In this document: in pieces, positions 5,302 through 8,513 of the stretch
How the letters are laid out: every line of letters starts with the position of its first letter
How positions within the stretch are numbered: the stretch's first letter is position 1
Source of the DNA: an uncultured Chloroflexota bacterium
Lineage (GTDB): Bacteria > Chloroflexota > Anaerolineae > Aggregatilineales > Phototrophicaceae
DNA: 8,513 nucleotides
Assembly: GCA_903904765.1 (NCBI GenBank)
Contig: CAIVEA010000036.1
Coordinates: forward strand, 1 to 8,513
Direction: 5' to 3'
Program-made: the position numbers and the translations under genes
The notes under the pieces: generated by a model
What the model was told of the DNA's origin: nothing
What the model saw: the letters and a program-made list of their open reading frames with translations, nothing else
Databases searched by the model: none

Positions 5302-6819
5302 ATGGCACGCCATTTACGTTGGTTAGTTGTCATCCTGATCTTAACAGGATTTGCGATCTGGGTGGCAACGCCGGGAACATTGATCTCAAATGTGGCAGAT
5401 TCCTGCTATACCAAGGAAAAGCCAAAACCAGAACAAGGTATCCACCTCGATTTCGGTGGAGATTGCACGGAAGATCTGCGGTTGGATGTGCGGCAGGCAC
5501 TCGGTTTGGATATCGTGGGTGGTTTGCGAGTTCTGCTCGAAGCAGAATTGCCAGCAGGTTCTTATACTGCTGAAGACCTGCGGAACGCTGCCAATAATGT
5601 GTCGCGCCGTGTGAACTCGCTGGGCGTGGGCGAGGCGACGGTGCAGGTGCAGGGCGCGAGCCGTATTCTGGTAGAGTTACCCGGGGTGCGTGATCCAGCG
5701 CAGGCGGTTGATACTATCCAGAAAACGGCGCTGCTGGAATTTGTAGATTTCAGCGGATTGTCATCGCAAGCAAGTTCACTGGTCGGGCAGAAGATCCTGA
5801 CCACGGAGCAGGTGAAAATCCAGGATGCACGTACTGCGTCCGAGGCGACCCCTAGTGCAGAAGCGACGGCTGAACCGACCACAACGCCTGCTGATCCGAA
5901 TGCGACACCTGAGCCGCAGCCGATTGTGAATCCGACAACGGGACAGCCGTTTACGACGGTGATGACCGGTTCGGGTTTGCAAGCTGCACGTGCAAGCATC
6001 GGGCAGAACAGTCGTTGGGTGATCCAGTTTGAACTCACAACCGAGGGTGGCAAGGTGTTTGGCCCGTTCACCGGGAACAGCATCGGACAACCGATGGCGA
6101 TTGTGCTGGACGGCATCGTGCTTTCTGCACCAACGATCCGCGCACGACTGGATACGGGCGGCGTGATTGAAGGGAATTTCACAGAAGCCGAAGCGAAGGC
6201 ACTAGCTCTTCAACTGCGTTCGGGTGCGCTGCCTATTCCGTTGCGTGTTTTGAGCAGTGAAACAGTAGGTGCGACGCTGGGGCAAGAATCGGTAAATCTG
6301 AGCATCCGCGCAGGTATCATTGGTGTTGTGATTGTGTTGTTGTTCATGACGATTAACTACCGCGTGCCGGGTATTGCTGCCAGTCTTGCGTTGTTAGTGT
6401 TCATTGCGATCAACATAGCGATCTTCAAGATCATTCCGGTCACTCTGACCCTTTCGGCAATCGTGGGCTTTTTGATTTCGATTGGCGCAGCGGTGGACGG
6501 CAACATCCTCATCTTTGAGCGTATGCGTGAGGAATTGCGCGGTGGCAAAGAAGCAAAAGAAGCTCTTGACGAGGGTTTCTCTCGTGCGTGGAGTTCCATC
6601 CGCGACTCTAACTTCTCGACGATCTTGATCTGCGGTATTCTGTTTTTGTTCGGTCAAACACCCGGTGCGAGTGTGGTCAGCGGCTTTGCGGTTACGCTGG
6701 CTCTGGGTTTGATAACGAATCTGTTCACGGCGATTATCGTTACCCGCACACTGCTGTACATTCTGTTTAGTCTATTTAGCGAAGCAATCCACAGCCGTAC
6801 ATGGCTGTTGGGCGTATAG
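5302..6819 (+). CDS. secD: Protein translocase subunit SecD
   Basis: A 505-residue RND-like membrane protein which, with SecF, couples the proton-motive force to late steps of preprotein export through SecYEG. Helix 1 is at about 7-24. The periplasmic P1 domain opens with the D1 motif LGLDIVGGLRVLLEA (67-81) and ends with AIVLDGIVLSAPTIR (266-280), then FTEAEAKALALQLRSGALPIPL (293-314). Five helices follow between about 335 and 490, with the signature SIGAAVDGNILIFERMREELR (393-413) carrying the functional Asp399. Two additions stand out: a segment before D1 with Cys35 and Cys55, and a Thr/Pro/Ala/Glu-rich low-complexity linker at about 178-215. The ATG at 5302 has AAAGGGA four bases before it; an earlier in-frame TTG (5278) falls inside the hairpin and is rejected. 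secF follows after 18 bases. Confidence 0.97.
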   Translation: MARHLRWLVVILILTGFAIWVATPGTLISNVADSCYTKEKPKPEQGIHLDFGGDCTEDLRLDVRQALGLDIVGGLRVLLEAELPAGSYTAEDLRNAANNVSRRVNSLGVGEATVQVQGASRILVELPGVRDPAQAVDTIQKTALLEFVDFSGLSSQASSLVGQKILTTEQVKIQDARTASEATPSAEATAEPTTTPADPNATPEPQPIVNPTTGQPFTTVMTGSGLQAARASIGQNSRWVIQFELTTEGGKVFGPFTGNSIGQPMAIVLDGIVLSAPTIRARLDTGGVIEGNFTEAEAKALALQLRSGALPIPLRVLSSETVGATLGQESVNLSIRAGIIGVVIVLLFMTINYRVPGIAASLALLVFIAINIAIFKIIPVTLTLSAIVGFLISIGAAVDGNILIFERMREELRGGKEAKEALDEGFSRAWSSIRDSNFSTILICGILFLFGQTPGASVVSGFAVTLALGLITNLFTAIIVTRTLLYILFSLFSEAIHSRTWLLGV

Positions 6820-6837
6820 GACGAGAGGGAATACACG

Positions 6838-7788
6838 ATGTTCAGTCTTGTACAAAAGAGACGCTGGTTCTATACGCTGTCGTTGGCAATTATCATACCC
6901 GGCTTGCTCATTATGATCTATTCGGTTGTCACAACCGGGCAGGCTTTCCGCATGAGCATTGACTTTCAGGGCGGCAGCATTTATGAGTTGAAGTTTACGC
7001 AGGCAGGCGCGACTGAAGACAGCCTGCGAACAGTATTTGCACAGTTTGGTGATGAGACTACTATCATTCAGCGTTTGGGCGCGGAAGAGGATTTTCGCTG
7101 GTCAGTCCGCGCTAGCTATCACGATGAAGCCGAAAAGCGGCAAATCCTGAGCGCACTGAACGCGATTGCCCCGCTTGACCGCGATAGCTCGCGTGACGAG
7201 AACGTATCCGCTACGATTGGTCAGGAAGTGACGCAGGCGGCTTTCTTCGCGGTTCTAGTAGCTGCGGTCATCGTAACTGGATTTATCGTGCTGGCGTTCC
7301 GGCAAGTTCCAGATGCTTTTCGTTACGGCGTATGTGCGATCATCGCTATGTTCCATGATGTTTTGATTGTGGCGGCTGTACAATCTCTGGCGGGGTTGCT
7401 GTTCAACTGGGAAATTGATGCGCTGTTCTTGACGGCGATGCTAATGGTGGTCGGTTTCTCGGTGCAGGATACGATCGTGTTATTTGACCGTATCCGCGAA
7501 AATATCCCGCGCCATCTGGGTGAGCCTTACGAGACAATCGTCAATCGAAGCACGCTGCAAACAATGCATCGTTCACTGATGACGCAGATCAACGTGTTTT
7601 TCGTGTTGATCGCCATCATGATTTTCGGTGGGGCGAGCATCAAGCAGTTCGTGTTCATCCTGTTCTGTGGCTTGCTGACCGGCTCGTACTCGTCCATCTT
7701 CATCGCAGTTCCACTGCTGGTTTCATGGCAAAAGGGCGAGTTCCCGTTCTGGTTTGCGCGTAAGCAAGTGGCGCAGGCTGAAGCGTAA
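6838..7788 (+). CDS. secF: Protein translocase subunit SecF
   Basis: A 316-residue partner of SecD, of usual length. Helix 1 is at about 11-31. The motif MSIDFQGGSIYELKF (39-53) is the SecF counterpart of G-I-D-F-T-G-G, with Gln in place of Thr. The periplasmic domain runs to about 130, followed by five helices (about 133-154, 162-184, 194-214, 247-264 and 270-296). The signature MVVGFSVQDTIVLFDRIREN (203-222) holds the conserved Asp211, and a G-S-Y-S-S-I-F-I-A stretch lies at 282-290. A strong ribosome site, GAGAGGGA (6823-6830), sits 8 bases before the ATG, and the gap from secD is 18 bases, so the two are one transcript. A clear intrinsic terminator follows 21 bases after the stop and closes the operon. 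Confidence 0.97.
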   Translation: MFSLVQKRRWFYTLSLAIIIPGLLIMIYSVVTTGQAFRMSIDFQGGSIYELKFTQAGATEDSLRTVFAQFGDETTIIQRLGAEEDFRWSVRASYHDEAEKRQILSALNAIAPLDRDSSRDENVSATIGQEVTQAAFFAVLVAAVIVTGFIVLAFRQVPDAFRYGVCAIIAMFHDVLIVAAVQSLAGLLFNWEIDALFLTAMLMVVGFSVQDTIVLFDRIRENIPRHLGEPYETIVNRSTLQTMHRSLMTQINVFFVLIAIMIFGGASIKQFVFILFCGLLTGSYSSIFIAVPLLVSWQKGEFPFWFARKQVAQAEA

Positions 7789-7809
7789 TTCAGGTTTCAC
7801 GAGTAGAAC

Positions 7810-7839
7810 AAAAACAGGGGTGTATACCCCTGTTTTTTT
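7810..7839. terminator. Bidirectional intrinsic terminator
   Basis: AAAAACAGGGGT (7810-7821) pairs perfectly with ACCCCTGTTTTT (7826-7837) around the loop GTAT. Seven T follow the GC-rich core on the plus strand and five on the minus strand from the opposite arm. It lies between secF, which ends at 7788, and the histidine kinase gene, whose stop on the other strand is at 7860, and so can end both transcripts. Confidence 0.95.
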
Positions 7840-7859
7840 ATTCCACTCTATACAGGTCT

Positions 7860-8513
7860 TTAGCGTGCTGCAATCGGAATGGAGAAAGCAAAGGTCGAAC
7901 CAACACCTTGTTCGCTTTCAAGGGAGATTTGACCGCCATGCGCTAACACGATGTGCTGTGCGATCACCAGCCCCAAACCCGTCCCTTGAGTGAATCCTGC
8001 TGTATCTGCGACACGATAGACTTTCTCGAACATGTGCTTCTGATGCTCTTTGGAGATACCATAGCCGGTATCACGCACCGCGATCTGAATGTAGGGCTGA
8101 TAGTCTGCGCCAGTGGTTTGCTGTGTGGTGATAAAAATTTCGCCGTTTTCACGGTTGTACTTGATGCCGTTGGTCAACAAGTTCAGAAGCACCTGCTTGA
8201 CTTTGCCACGATCTGCATTCGCAGTGAAACGTTCGTCGCCGATGTGGATAGCTACATTTTTATCATTAGCTTGCGGGAGAACGACATCCACACTTTCCTC
8301 AAGGAGCTTGTTGAGGTCGAACTTGCTCATGTCCAGTCGTGCACGACCTGACTCAAGGCGGGCTAAATCCAAAAAGTCAGTCGTGAGGCGACTGAGGCGC
8401 TCTGTTTCCCCATGCATAGTGTGAATGATGTCGTTGCGTTTGCTTTCGGGGAGGTCAGGACGAAGCAGCAGTACGGTGCTGGCTTTTAGGGCTGCCAGCG
8501 GGGTACGCAGTTC
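7860..8513 (-). CDS. Sensor histidine kinase, C-terminal part (5' end outside window)
   Basis: The last 217 residues of a two-component sensor kinase; the frame stays open to base 8513. The fragment begins ELRTPLAAL, the H-box minus its histidine: the phosphoacceptor His is expected in the codon just past the window edge. A HisKA dimerisation helix pair covers about 1-60, including ERLSRLTTDFLDLARLESGR. The ATP-binding domain follows: N-box NLLTNGIKYN (111-120), G1 box DTGYGIS (148-154), F-box MFEKVYRV (161-168) and G2 box GTGLGLVIAQHIV (177-189), ending GGQISLESEQGVGSTFAFSIPI. All catalytic boxes are intact, so an active kinase is likely. The sensor domain, the stimulus and the partner response regulator are outside the window. 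An internal ATG at 8417 is not the start, since the H-box lies upstream of it. The gene converges on secF across the terminator at 7810-7839. Confidence 0.95.
   Translation of the reverse strand, partial: ELRTPLAALKASTVLLLRPDLPESKRNDIIHTMHGETERLSRLTTDFLDLARLESGRARLDMSKFDLNKLLEESVDVVLPQANDKNVAIHIGDERFTANADRGKVKQVLLNLLTNGIKYNRENGEIFITTQQTTGADYQPYIQIAVRDTGYGISKEHQKHMFEKVYRVADTAGFTQGTGLGLVIAQHIVLAHGGQISLESEQGVGSTFAFSIPIAAR

Noticed and set aside
5562..6182. 206-codon minus-strand frame inside secD
   Set aside because: It is opposite highly conserved SecD sequence; its Ser/Cys/Val-rich composition is typical of antisense translation.
6791..6808. ACAGCC/GGCTGT inverted repeat near the secD end
   Set aside because: Only six pairs, within coding sequence, no T-run, and secF follows with its own strong ribosome site.
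7953..8351. 132-codon plus-strand frame opposite the histidine kinase
   Set aside because: It is antisense to the N, G1, F and G2 boxes, which explain the conservation on the other strand.
8415..8417. Internal ATG as the start of a short kinase
   Set aside because: The frame stays open to the window edge and encodes ELRTPLAAL upstream of this ATG, so the gene is a longer kinase cut by the window.
1..8513. CRISPR arrays, tRNA or rRNA genes, insertion sequences
   Set aside because: No regularly spaced repeats, cloverleaf-like pattern, transposase frame or flanking terminal repeats were seen on reading through both strands.

Overview
The window carries nine protein-coding genes (two cut by the window ends) on both strands. 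Base composition is moderate and the genes are tightly packed. The organism is a bacterium. A tentative guess is a Chloroflexota-like lineage, because SecD has a Thr/Pro/Ala-rich linker and the neighbouring genes are of types common in such genomes. That is an impression from protein style, not a proven assignment.

Layout. (a) 1-2594, plus strand: a probable carbamoylation locus. It holds the 3' end of a small membrane protein resembling the SxtJ family, a complete NodU/CmcH/TobZ-type O-carbamoyltransferase, a 56-residue one-pass membrane protein of the DUF5989/SxtK type, and an unrecognised three-helix membrane protein. The first three are packed 5 and 10 bases apart. The same trio is known beside O-carbamoyltransferases, including SxtI-J-K of saxitoxin clusters, but nothing here indicates toxin synthesis. 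(b) 2646-3932, minus strand: a type II NADH:quinone dehydrogenase, converging on the carbamoylation locus across a hairpin. (c) 4080-4820, plus strand: a SIS-domain phosphosugar-binding protein of the UPF0309/COG4821 type, divergent from the dehydrogenase across about 150 bases that contain a perfect 18-bp interrupted palindrome. (d) 4903-7788, plus strand: yajC-secD-secF, encoding the accessory subcomplex of the Sec protein-export machinery, behind a strong sigma70-like promoter, with a stable hairpin between yajC and secD. (e) 7810-7839: a textbook bidirectional intrinsic terminator. (f) 7860-8513, minus strand: the HisKA/ATPase core of a sensor histidine kinase. The window ends one codon short of the expected phosphoacceptor histidine.

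How the parts work together. YajC, SecD and SecF act as one membrane complex that uses the proton-motive force to help pull preproteins through SecYEG. The dehydrogenase feeds electrons from NADH into the quinone pool without pumping protons. The carbamoyltransferase trio probably forms a membrane-associated modification unit whose substrate is not revealed here. The SIS protein and the kinase are separate neighbours. Most of the window is ordinary housekeeping. The parts most worth a second look are the carbamoyltransferase/membrane-protein module, the hairpin inside the sec operon, the two unusual segments in SecD, and the abrupt strand-composition switch at the end of the SIS gene. No tRNA, rRNA, CRISPR array or mobile element was seen.
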